42,797 nt of DNA from a virus: positions 1 through 42,797 of IMG/VR virus record IMGVR_UViG_3300049893_003255. The stretch is one strand, 5' to 3'. Below, in pieces: positions 9,023 to 18,844 of this stretch; positions within the stretch are counted from its first letter, which is position 1, and each line of letters begins with the position of its first letter. Made by a program: the position numbers and the translations under genes. The notes under the pieces are model-generated. The model was not told where the DNA came from and did no database searches. It saw only the letters and a list, made by a program, of their open reading frames with translations.

Positions 9023-12000
9023 ATGGCGAACTTTAGAAGCTTAGATAGTATCATACTCTCAATATTAGATAATATTAGGATCCTTCAGCCAAATGCCGAT
9101 ACTAAGCCGGGAACGGTATTTCGCGACGTGGCCGTAGACCCTGCAGCCCAAGAGATATCTAGACTATATGCTGATTTGCGCAATATATCCAGCCTGCAAT
9201 CATATGCTACGGCAACAGGGCCTAGTTTAGATAGGTTAGCTTCAAATTTCTCAGCCACACGTGGTAGTGGGGCCGCCGCTAACGGCATTGCCGTATTTAC
9301 AGCCACAGCGCTAGATACGGACATTCTCATACCAGTAAATACATCAGTGACATCACGAAGCGGAGTACGTTTTCGCACCATGATTTCTGCCACTATGGCA
9401 GCGACAAATTTAGGTGTATATGCTGCAAATGCAGCAAGAATGCGCTCAGATCTAGACACCGCAGGCATTACTGATGAATATGCCATAGAGGTACCAGTAG
9501 AGGCTATTAGTGCCGGTGCTTCAGGGAATATAAGCAAATACTCTCTTATCAGCACTAGCGTACCAGGAATCTCGGCTGTAACTAATCTCTCAACATTTTC
9601 TGGCGGTGCAAATGCAGAAAGTGATGCCACTTTTCGCGCTAGAATACTCAGCATATTCGCTGGCTCCAATATTGGAACCGCACTGGGGTATATTAATACC
9701 TTAAGAGCAGACACTAGAGTTGTGGACGTTCTTGCTGTTGAGCCAGGAGACCCGCTCATGACCAGGGACGGTTCTCAGATATCCACTAATTCTGCTGGCG
9801 AAAGCATTGTTATAAATCCAGGAACTGGCGGAAAAGTAGATTTATACGTACAAGGTCAGGCAACAGAAGAATCTACAGAGTCTTTTATATATAAAGACCT
9901 GAGCGGAAAGGGAGATCCCACAAGTTCAAAAAATGATTATATATTAGGTCAGCGTGGCATTAGTACTGATTTAAATTTTCAACAAAGACGCCGCGAATCT
10001 ATACGTGCAGGCACATTGCCGCTACAGCCAGTAGCAGAGGTACTTACTATAAGCGGCAGCTCCTCTGGGGCAAACTTTATTCAGAAATATATTGATGAAA
10101 ATGGCAATGAAGTTGGTAATTTTGAATTAGTGAGAGATGAAGGCGCATTCGGAGGCAGTCCATTTGGCTTCGATAAAGTACATTGGATAGATAATAAGAT
10201 TACATTAGAAGACGAAGTAATCATTAAGGGCATATCTAATGGTCAAGATTCTACAGTATTTACAGACGTACAGGCATTCCCTAATATACATCAGCAGATT
10301 GCGATTAAAAATGAGGCAGCGTTGCTATCGTCTACTGACAGATCGACAATCGCAATCCAGCACACACCCATAATTGCTGTAGATAGAGTTTATAACTCAA
10401 CTACAGGGGAAAGATATACTGTAGCAAACTCAAATCCAGACGGGGTGGTGGGTGAGCCAAATACTACGGGGCGCATCACGATTTCTGGAAATACATTGCC
10501 AGTAGCAACGGATAATTTAGAAATAAGCTATTTATGGGATCATATTCATGATCCAGATATAGATTTTGATGATCTTGAGTCTACAAGTAATTTTAGAACT
10601 ACCCAAGATTCAATTGACTGGGGTTATTCAAATAGAGTTGAATTAGAGGAAACTGAACTACTATATTCTATGGTAGACGGATACTATGTTATAGTCACGC
10701 ACCCAATTTCTCGAGTTATTGATGTAAGCACCATTCAAGAGGAAGTTGGGACAAATGCTGGCGGAAAAATTATAGTAACAAATCCAATATTAAATATACT
10801 TAGCATTATAGATAGTAATGGAAAAGAGGTATTTTACACCGAGCTGAGTAATGGTTCATATACTGGCAGTGAAATTACACTGCCAACAGATACATCACTA
10901 CCGTTGAGTGCTACAGCTACCGTAAAATATAATGTAGCAGATCAGTTCTCTCCAGATGGCTATGACTTAGGTACGTTCACTGGCACGCAAGTCAAGATAC
11001 CAAATTTCAATACACTATCTGTAGGATCGATTATGTATGTCAGTTATGTAGCAGACATTACTTCAATTCTACCTACAACCTCATTATCATCTCTTCCAGT
11101 GACCGGATCAGACAACACATTCGTAGTATCACTTACTACATCCGGTACGCAACCGATTACCAATATCTATTCTGGCACAGAGATAGTACGAAATCTACGC
11201 TATGCCCCATCGTATTTACGGATTAATCTACAAGGCACACCAAGTAGAGGCAGGTTAACAATAATGGGACATGTGCTTCGTAAAGTAGAAGATATAGTTA
11301 CAGTTACGCAAAACGGACTAACACTAGATCTGCAGTCTAGCATACTAAATAACCTAGGTATATCCAGTATACCAGCCAGTGGATTTATAGCTAGATTAGA
11401 GTCTATTGAACGTGTCACTGTAGCAAATGACGTGGTAAGCAATGTTGATTTTGAATTCGATACTATAAATTATGAGCTTTCAGATAATCGCTATTCTGAT
11501 GGATTAGGGTTTGTAAACCAAAATCTTTCTAGAACACAGATATCTCTGGCACCAACGCAAAATAATCTTGATAACTCATTTGCTACCGGACAGAAACTGC
11601 GTATTTCATATTACTATTGTGATACCAATAGCTCAGAGAGTCTAGTTGCTGGTTCAGCAGGCATATTTATCTCTAAATACAAATATGGATATGTTACGTC
11701 AATTGCAGTGGCCAGCGGCTTCACCAATACCTCTGGTGTAGTAACGGGAAATATTACAATTACACCAATGAATCAGCCCATCTCAGGTACAGGATACCTT
11801 ACTACCTATAGTTACACGGCACCTAAAGATGGCGAGCGCATAACAATTAGATATAACTATAATAAACTACTTACAGATTCAACATTCGCCATCGAGAAGG
11901 TAAGGCCAGTAACTGCAGATGTGCTAATTAAGCAGGCATCTCCCCTTTCTGTAGATATAGGGATGAAAATTGTAGTTACTACAAATGCAGTATCCAGTAC

Positions 12001-12241
12001 ACTGAGCGTTATTCAATCAGTAGAGCAGTCTATAACTGCATTTACAACAGCAACTGGACTAAATACCACGCTAGACGCCTCTGATTTGATAAATGCAGCT
12101 TATCAAGTTAGTGGGGTCGATCGAGTGATATTAACTAAATTTAACCTATCAGGCAAGACAGGTATAGTGCAGAGTATAGTAGCTGATAGAAGTCAATATA
12201 TAATACCTGGTGAGGTATCTATAGTTGAAGACAGCAGGTAA
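9023..12241 (+). CDS. Baseplate J-like protein (gp6-like wedge)
   Basis: 1072 residues. The N-terminal ~300 residues match the baseplate J pattern: an initial helix (LDSIILSILDNI), PGTVFRDVAVDPAAQEISRL near residue 30, TATGPSLDRLASNF, a beta segment about avoided or acquired values (IPVNTSVTSRSGVRFRT), SAGASGNISKYSLI and ESDATFRARIL. It is much longer than P2 gpJ (about 300) and than T4 gp6 (about 660). The extra length is repeated beta modules with phrases such as VYNSTTGERYTV (near residue 456) and strands ending ISYLW or ISYYY. The C-terminal ~120 residues again resemble the J/gp6 end (VDIGMKIVVTT, SQYIIPGEVSIVE). It follows gp25 by eight bases and would form the baseplate wedge inner ring. 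Confidence 0.88.
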   Translation: MANFRSLDSIILSILDNIRILQPNADTKPGTVFRDVAVDPAAQEISRLYADLRNISSLQSYATATGPSLDRLASNFSATRGSGAAANGIAVFTATALDTDILIPVNTSVTSRSGVRFRTMISATMAATNLGVYAANAARMRSDLDTAGITDEYAIEVPVEAISAGASGNISKYSLISTSVPGISAVTNLSTFSGGANAESDATFRARILSIFAGSNIGTALGYINTLRADTRVVDVLAVEPGDPLMTRDGSQISTNSAGESIVINPGTGGKVDLYVQGQATEESTESFIYKDLSGKGDPTSSKNDYILGQRGISTDLNFQQRRRESIRAGTLPLQPVAEVLTISGSSSGANFIQKYIDENGNEVGNFELVRDEGAFGGSPFGFDKVHWIDNKITLEDEVIIKGISNGQDSTVFTDVQAFPNIHQQIAIKNEAALLSSTDRSTIAIQHTPIIAVDRVYNSTTGERYTVANSNPDGVVGEPNTTGRITISGNTLPVATDNLEISYLWDHIHDPDIDFDDLESTSNFRTTQDSIDWGYSNRVELEETELLYSMVDGYYVIVTHPISRVIDVSTIQEEVGTNAGGKIIVTNPILNILSIIDSNGKEVFYTELSNGSYTGSEITLPTDTSLPLSATATVKYNVADQFSPDGYDLGTFTGTQVKIPNFNTLSVGSIMYVSYVADITSILPTTSLSSLPVTGSDNTFVVSLTTSGTQPITNIYSGTEIVRNLRYAPSYLRINLQGTPSRGRLTIMGHVLRKVEDIVTVTQNGLTLDLQSSILNNLGISSIPASGFIARLESIERVTVANDVVSNVDFEFDTINYELSDNRYSDGLGFVNQNLSRTQISLAPTQNNLDNSFATGQKLRISYYYCDTNSSESLVAGSAGIFISKYKYGYVTSIAVASGFTNTSGVVTGNITITPMNQPISGTGYLTTYSYTAPKDGERITIRYNYNKLLTDSTFAIEKVRPVTADVLIKQASPLSVDIGMKIVVTTNAVSSTLSVIQSVEQSITAFTTATGLNTTLDASDLINAAYQVSGVDRVILTKFNLSGKTGIVQSIVADRSQYIIPGEVSIVEDSR

Positions 12242-12244
12242 TCA

Positions 12245-15200
12245 ATGGCCCTTAGACTAGTACGATTTTTAAATAGGTCATCAACTCAAATACAGGCTCA
12301 ATTTTCAGATGACTTGAGCACTGCTATAGGTATAGCTAATGTTGTTATAGAGTCAAATATCGCAAATATACCGGCACTGACAATCAAATCAGTCAGAGTA
12401 TCTGGCAGTATACTGATAGTTGACACATCTCCACAATTTCCATTAGTGCTATACTCAGTAACATTTAAATCAACTAGCGCCCAACCGTTCATAAGTATAA
12501 ACAATGATATTTTACAAGAAAATGGAGAGAATAATAAGTATATATTTGTAGGCCTAGAGGATGAGAATCAACTCAGAACACAAATGCTTGATAATATGCC
12601 GGATGTGTATGATGTAGAATCTCCTACGCCAGTCAGATCGTATATTGCCAATATAGCAGAGCAGCTGTCACGTGCACGTAGTGATATATTTGAAACGGGA
12701 AACGCAAATTACTTATCTATACAAGTTGATAATGAGATAAAGAGACGCGGTTATTCTGCAACAGATCGCCTAAGTAATGAAGGGGCATTTCAAGTACTGC
12801 GAGTAGCAACTACCCCAGAAGGCTCTCAGATTACTAAAACAATTTTGTTTGATCCAAGCATGGCACAGGGGCTGCTGGCAGAAGATTACTACAAAGCGAA
12901 TCCAGCCATATCAGCATTTCCATCAGATCCAATCTCACTAAGATCAATATATGTTAAAGATGAGCAGGTATCAAATGCAGAAACAGTATCAAACTATTTC
13001 GATGATGTTACTATCACCTTATCGAAGTCAAATATAGCTCAGATACATGCAATTAAGCTTATTGATTCAAATTTAAATGAGTATATTTATGACATTCCGC
13101 GATACAAGTATTCATTATATACGAACAGATATGATTCAACGTATGCTACACAGCTACTTACATTATCAAGTAGACAATTTAAGCTCTCTGAGGCTGCAAT
13201 ACTGGATGGCTACTTCCCAGAACCGCAACCAACAGACACCATAGTAGTATCATACTCATATATACATAATGGCATCAATGTAGATACCGACACTATATCA
13301 GTAACGCAACTAAAGTCCGTTGTTCGTGAACCAATTGGAGCACTGCAGAATCAGTTTTTCTTAAAACATGCTCCTATTGTAACAACTGCTGATGTTATCG
13401 CTACTAGAGCAGGAGTTGCATTCCTCGACCCGGCACCAACATCAGGAATTCCGTACACCACTACACATCCTGCATTTAGAAAAGAAATTGTGTATAATCA
13501 AGCAAGACTTCCATCTGCTCCTGGTGAATTTAGTGTAAATTATGAAACCGGCCAGGTATTCACATATGGTGCATCTACAAATAATGGTACTGGAGGGGTC
13601 CCTCCAGTCGCCTCATATACGTACCGCAAATACTTTGTCGATGGTATAGACTATGCTTTTGAACCTGACAATGACGAGTTGGCTGCAGTGTCGTCTCGTA
13701 CTCTAGTAGGAGAATTAAATACTAAGATAACCTTTGACTATGAATTAGTTTTGTCCGAAGGCACAGATTACCTGGCTCTTGTTCACAAAGAGGTAATAGA
13801 TGAACCTGTAGATAATAGGCTGCTATCACCAAATAAACTAGTTACAAACAAGTATCCGATTACAAATGCATTTAGAGTATATAATGAAACAACTGGAGAG
13901 AGGTATCTGATTAATCGATTCAATGATTATCTGATACAGATATCTGGCTCTCAGTTGCCACGGATTCAGACAGTATCTAGTGAATTTGCAGATTTTACTA
14001 GAGTTGTCGGAGAAGATTTAGCGATAACAGAAACAATATCATCGACATTAACTAGTAAAATAGTAAAGTTTGAATTGCAACATTCTAAATTAGTTTCTGC
14101 AACAGGCAAGTATATCGGTTCCCCCGTCAATTCATCAGTATCATTTACTGACACTAGTATATTTCAATATGAGTTTTTCTATGACGGAGTAATTCAGTCG
14201 CTTGCAACAAATTTATTAAAGTTAAGTACTGATGGATATTTCCTGATAGATTATGATTCTGGTGTGGTGTATTTACGCACAGATATAGATAATGAGTTAT
14301 TTGGAGATATAAATTATACCTATGCCCGCCATTATACTCAGCGACCTCGTATTACGGGAGTAAATGGAGCATCATATAAACTTACGAATGTTAGCGAAAC
14401 GATATTTGATATTTCGTCACCAACGCATACATCAGAGTACATAGACGTACCATCGCTTTTGCCGGCGGGAGAACGATTCCTATCCAATAATACTGATAAG
14501 CCCAGTATATTAGGGCTAAAGCAACATGGTGTTGAAGGACAGAGAACAGTAAACTCCACCACATTCATAGCGCTAGACGCGGCGTTTGACAACGAACATG
14601 CCGACGGATATCACTATATACGTTTTCCAGATGATTTAGATAGAAAAATTACCTCAGTACTATCAACAAATACAGTGATAGTTGATATACCATTTACCGA
14701 CAGTGACAAATCAGTACAGTGGTCTTTATTTGATATTGATTTTTCAGATGGCTACACAGCCTCTACTAACTTTGATATACGAACAATAAATGGAATATAC
14801 TCTGTTATTGAAGTACAGTCGCTACCAGCAGATCAGTGGACAAATTACTACGATCCTACCGTAGATACTTTTAGCGGCAATACGATTACTATGACCAATA
14901 GTCTAGTGGGGTCGCTGACCGCAGGAGATGCGCTTCTCATAGATTATGATATAGGAAATCTATTTTTCGATTACAACTATGTTTATGATAGCCTTGTGGT
15001 AAGCTATGAGTATGGCGATAACGAGTTAGATTTCAGTATAAGTGATACTCTGAAGCTAAATGATGAATATTACGTTACATATAGATATGGTGCACTTAGA
15101 CAAGCACTTTTAGCTAATTTCGGAAGTCTAACACAAATTCCTGAGCTCACTAATTTCGACCTAAGCTTCGATCGCGAGCTATATAGAAGTGCTGTGATTG

Positions 15201-18200
15201 GCGCACTGCAGGCGTTTTTAACAGGACCTACAAATAGCGCAATTACAAAAATGGTGTCTAGCATCACCAAAGTCGATCCAGTTATCAGAGAGCTTGATTT
15301 TAATGAGTGGACAGCAGATCGAGATAATCTCTACCTCGCACCGCCATTATCTGGTGGAACTGTGGAATATCGGCCAGCCGGACGTAATATAGGCGCACAC
15401 ATAGCTGATGGAGACCTGCTAGAGTATCATGCCGAGGCATACATCTCTCATAGAGAGGGTACATTTATCGCAACTATCGCTCCAGACTGGAGGGGAATAG
15501 ATAACGATGCATCACTGACATTCAATATCACAGAAAATGGAGAGCCTATTAGCGATGGTTATGATGGTTATGATGGCTATACTTGGTTCTATGATTACGG
15601 TTTAAATGATGGGTACACTCTATCTCTTGGAGATATTTTTATAGGGGAGACGGCCTTTAATCCAACAGAGATGCCATTTACAATATCAAGGACAGATCTT
15701 TATCCAAATAGCCCTATAGGACGACCGTATAACATCGGCACAGATAAAGGATACTTTATATGGTATGACGATATAGAGAATAGATGGAAGGTACGATGGC
15801 AGGCATGGTCCAGCGACAACGTAGACTTCACTACAGAGATTAATACTACTGGTCAATTCTATAATATTACTGATGGATATGACAGCAACTTATTTATTAA
15901 TGAGGTGTCCGATTCATTCTATTCTACTGAAAATTACATTAAATTCTCTACTGTAATAGATGGTTATGACGGCTATGACGGCTATCTTTTGACGGACGGC
16001 ATAGATTTTTCATCAGATAATATCCATTATGTATTTGATACTGGTCCCAGTGAAATACACAACAGAATTTCTCTTTTTAAAGACGGATCCGGGTATCTTG
16101 TTGGTAGAGTATTTGATAAAAATGGAAGAATGCGCCCAGCTAGGCCCAGGGCATATGCAATTTCTGCAAATATTCAAGATTGGCTAGCCGGACAAGATCA
16201 CCAAGTGGCATTATCATGGAGATATAATTCAGCAGACAGCATAGATGAAATGCATCTGTTTGTTGACGGTAAAGAAGTTGCTAATAACTGGAAATTTGGC
16301 GGAAAACCAATGCCAGTATTAGGAACAGACTTATATCGTACAAACGCTACAGAAGAAATTCTTAGCTCGGCAACCCAAAATACAATAGGCGGTAGCGACG
16401 GCATTACTAGTGCCAGCTCAAACGTCTTTACATCTAGCTCGGCAGCATTTTTAACAAATGGCATTAACATCGGTGATCAATTAGTAATACTTGACCCTAC
16501 CAGTGACGGTGCGGCTAGTCCTCATACGATTACGGGAATATCAAGCGAAACGCAGATTGCGTTATCTGCGCCACTCACATTGTCCCTGACTAATGTAAAT
16601 TGGACTGTAAATCAACTGGAGCTAACTACCAATACAGATATTGATCTAGAGCCATTTGCAGTTTATACCCAATCAGGAACAGATGATCCGGTAGAGCTGC
16701 GCGGACTTAATGCCACGGAACCGCAATACTCTATTTCTAGAGTCGCAGGGACAAATGTAGTGACTATAAATTCAGGAGTGTCAATAGGCGATCGAGTTTA
16801 CATTAATACACTCGGACTTACGCGTGGCAGAATCAGAGATAAAATATATAAGTATACAACAGATAATCGACTAAAAACGAACTTCATACCACCTCAGTCA
16901 TTATCAAATATAGATATTTACAAATATATATTTGATAGAATATCGATAGAAGATGGTTCGGACGGATACCTAACAGACGGATACTTTACTCAAGTCGGGA
17001 CGACGATTACAGGTGTATTTACCTCACTTCCACAGCCATCAAATACTACTAACGGTAAAAAGTTAAGATTAACGTTACATGGTACAGATAATATCGATTT
17101 CGGGGCAACAAACGAGGCTATAATATCTGGAACAGCATATGGAATCGGATCATTTTCAGAAACGGTGACATTTACTGGATACGGTAATTTTATAACAACG
17201 AATTATTTCATGTCAATAAGCGATATAGAGTTTACGTTTAATAACTTTGATGGATATGAGTCATTTGGAGCTATTGAAATAATTGAAGATGTATCCTTAA
17301 CTAAATCGGAAAATAATGGCGATTATGCACAAATACTAAGCTACTATAATGGCAATTTCCGTCTACTCATATTTGGTAGCGGCGGCGTACCATTCAATCT
17401 AGAGCCGACATTTTATTTAATAGAGTACCCTACGCCACTAACAATAGAGCTTGATACCAAAGGCCAGCTTTTGCTCGGAACTGATTTAAATGGTAATAAT
17501 GCATTAAATGGCACATTTGATGAAATTCATATTTTAAATGAAATGCTAATGGATATTCGTGCAGGTGAAGAGCCGCCAGCAGAAGAGAAGTCAATAACAC
17601 GCTACTATCTAGAACCAACGCCAGCAATCTCAACTCCTCAGACGATGTTATTACTACATTTCGACGATAACCAACTTAATTCAGCAGATACATACAAAAC
17701 ATATAATAGAGATTATCTGACTAATAGTCGAAGTGTCAATGCGTTATTTGGAGATTGTGTTGTACTGACCGGTGAAAAGCCCGTAGCCTTCACAAATGAT
17801 GATGGCATTGTCCGACAAGATTCCGGCACTATAGAGTTTTGGGTAAGTCCAACTATAGACATTTATGACGATATGGAAAGTGTCAGATACTATGTCGACA
17901 TTACTTCAATGACATCCATCCAACTAACATCTTTAACTAAAAATACATTAAAGCTAGCTAATAGAGCAAGGTCTATAAATAGTATCAGACTTGTAACAGA
18001 CACGGATAGCTCTGGCACGGATTATGCGCAAGGCAGCAAGCTCGGTATAGACGGCAAGACCATAACGCTCAGCACGGCACTTCCAACGCAGAATACGCTC
18101 GTTGCCGTATCCTACACTCCTATAGATTCTGAGGGAGATCGTATATCTATATATAAGGACGGATATGGATATCTTAATTTTGAAATGAGGTCTTCTATAT

Positions 18201-18835
18201 CCACAAGCCTTATCTCTTATCCGATAGGATGGACAAGAAATAGCTGGCATCGCGTTATGGCCACGTATAATGTCAATAATCAAGATAATAAAGATCGCAT
18301 GAGATTGTGGGTAGATGGAGTAGAAGGTGGCGTTATTACCTGGGGCTCACCCGGACTTATTTATGGTACCGGCGTAGTCTATGGTTCAAGTGGAGTGCTA
18401 GGTTCAAATTTCTTAACAACAAACATAGATATTGTTGATACATTAGCCACCATAACCATAGGAAATAACTATAGCGGCACTGGAAATGCAATGGCTAGAA
18501 TGGATAATATCAGATTTTCACTAGCGGACCGACAACCATCCGTTGTAGCCGGTCAAAGTCTTGATTTAAATTACCAATCCAATCTAGAGGTAGCCTCGCC
18601 AGTAACAGACGACGCAATAACCACTGCAATATATGACTTTGATAAAAATATCACTGAAACACAATTTCTCTCGAATCTTTTATCACGCAGCACACATCTA
18701 TCAAGTTTTGATGTTGACGTATCTGACTCTTTTGATGTAATTATGAATAATGCCATAGCTGCAGCTCTTATAGAGAGTCTAATCGGCCGTATAAAGCCAG
18801 CGCATGCACGCGCATATGTAAATTTTATTAAGTAA
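12245..18835 (+). CDS. Giant gpI-like baseplate/tail-fibre mosaic with lectin-like domains
   Basis: 2196 residues, three bases after baseplate J. The N-terminal ~190 residues (LDNMPDVYDV, then a helix about RSYIANIAEQLSRARSDI) and the last residues (GRIKPAHARAYVNF) resemble the two ends of gpI-type tail proteins, which commonly finish in a 'KPAHT' phrase. A gpI-like helical piece also occurs near residues 965-1010. Between these lie beta modules sharing VYNETTGERYLI with the J protein, and two concanavalin/LamG-like regions, about 1220-1360 (MHLFVDGKEVANNW) and about 1860-2095 (SGTIEFWVSP, SWHRVMATYN, MRLWVDG). At least 16 DGY tripeptides occur, including two DGYDGYDGY runs at residues 1104 and 1239. 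Likely role: distal baseplate/fibre with glycan binding. Confidence 0.7.
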   Translation: MALRLVRFLNRSSTQIQAQFSDDLSTAIGIANVVIESNIANIPALTIKSVRVSGSILIVDTSPQFPLVLYSVTFKSTSAQPFISINNDILQENGENNKYIFVGLEDENQLRTQMLDNMPDVYDVESPTPVRSYIANIAEQLSRARSDIFETGNANYLSIQVDNEIKRRGYSATDRLSNEGAFQVLRVATTPEGSQITKTILFDPSMAQGLLAEDYYKANPAISAFPSDPISLRSIYVKDEQVSNAETVSNYFDDVTITLSKSNIAQIHAIKLIDSNLNEYIYDIPRYKYSLYTNRYDSTYATQLLTLSSRQFKLSEAAILDGYFPEPQPTDTIVVSYSYIHNGINVDTDTISVTQLKSVVREPIGALQNQFFLKHAPIVTTADVIATRAGVAFLDPAPTSGIPYTTTHPAFRKEIVYNQARLPSAPGEFSVNYETGQVFTYGASTNNGTGGVPPVASYTYRKYFVDGIDYAFEPDNDELAAVSSRTLVGELNTKITFDYELVLSEGTDYLALVHKEVIDEPVDNRLLSPNKLVTNKYPITNAFRVYNETTGERYLINRFNDYLIQISGSQLPRIQTVSSEFADFTRVVGEDLAITETISSTLTSKIVKFELQHSKLVSATGKYIGSPVNSSVSFTDTSIFQYEFFYDGVIQSLATNLLKLSTDGYFLIDYDSGVVYLRTDIDNELFGDINYTYARHYTQRPRITGVNGASYKLTNVSETIFDISSPTHTSEYIDVPSLLPAGERFLSNNTDKPSILGLKQHGVEGQRTVNSTTFIALDAAFDNEHADGYHYIRFPDDLDRKITSVLSTNTVIVDIPFTDSDKSVQWSLFDIDFSDGYTASTNFDIRTINGIYSVIEVQSLPADQWTNYYDPTVDTFSGNTITMTNSLVGSLTAGDALLIDYDIGNLFFDYNYVYDSLVVSYEYGDNELDFSISDTLKLNDEYYVTYRYGALRQALLANFGSLTQIPELTNFDLSFDRELYRSAVIGALQAFLTGPTNSAITKMVSSITKVDPVIRELDFNEWTADRDNLYLAPPLSGGTVEYRPAGRNIGAHIADGDLLEYHAEAYISHREGTFIATIAPDWRGIDNDASLTFNITENGEPISDGYDGYDGYTWFYDYGLNDGYTLSLGDIFIGETAFNPTEMPFTISRTDLYPNSPIGRPYNIGTDKGYFIWYDDIENRWKVRWQAWSSDNVDFTTEINTTGQFYNITDGYDSNLFINEVSDSFYSTENYIKFSTVIDGYDGYDGYLLTDGIDFSSDNIHYVFDTGPSEIHNRISLFKDGSGYLVGRVFDKNGRMRPARPRAYAISANIQDWLAGQDHQVALSWRYNSADSIDEMHLFVDGKEVANNWKFGGKPMPVLGTDLYRTNATEEILSSATQNTIGGSDGITSASSNVFTSSSAAFLTNGINIGDQLVILDPTSDGAASPHTITGISSETQIALSAPLTLSLTNVNWTVNQLELTTNTDIDLEPFAVYTQSGTDDPVELRGLNATEPQYSISRVAGTNVVTINSGVSIGDRVYINTLGLTRGRIRDKIYKYTTDNRLKTNFIPPQSLSNIDIYKYIFDRISIEDGSDGYLTDGYFTQVGTTITGVFTSLPQPSNTTNGKKLRLTLHGTDNIDFGATNEAIISGTAYGIGSFSETVTFTGYGNFITTNYFMSISDIEFTFNNFDGYESFGAIEIIEDVSLTKSENNGDYAQILSYYNGNFRLLIFGSGGVPFNLEPTFYLIEYPTPLTIELDTKGQLLLGTDLNGNNALNGTFDEIHILNEMLMDIRAGEEPPAEEKSITRYYLEPTPAISTPQTMLLLHFDDNQLNSADTYKTYNRDYLTNSRSVNALFGDCVVLTGEKPVAFTNDDGIVRQDSGTIEFWVSPTIDIYDDMESVRYYVDITSMTSIQLTSLTKNTLKLANRARSINSIRLVTDTDSSGTDYAQGSKLGIDGKTITLSTALPTQNTLVAVSYTPIDSEGDRISIYKDGYGYLNFEMRSSISTSLISYPIGWTRNSWHRVMATYNVNNQDNKDRMRLWVDGVEGGVITWGSPGLIYGTGVVYGSSGVLGSNFLTTNIDIVDTLATITIGNNYSGTGNAMARMDNIRFSLADRQPSVVAGQSLDLNYQSNLEVASPVTDDAITTAIYDFDKNITETQFLSNLLSRSTHLSSFDVDVSDSFDVIMNNAIAAALIESLIGRIKPAHARAYVNFIK

Positions 18836-18844
18836 AGAGGGAAT

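Noticed and set aside
9085-9759. 224-residue minus-strand frame
   Set aside because: Lies wholly inside the conserved N-terminal region of baseplate J; no ribosome site and all neighbouring genes are on the + strand.
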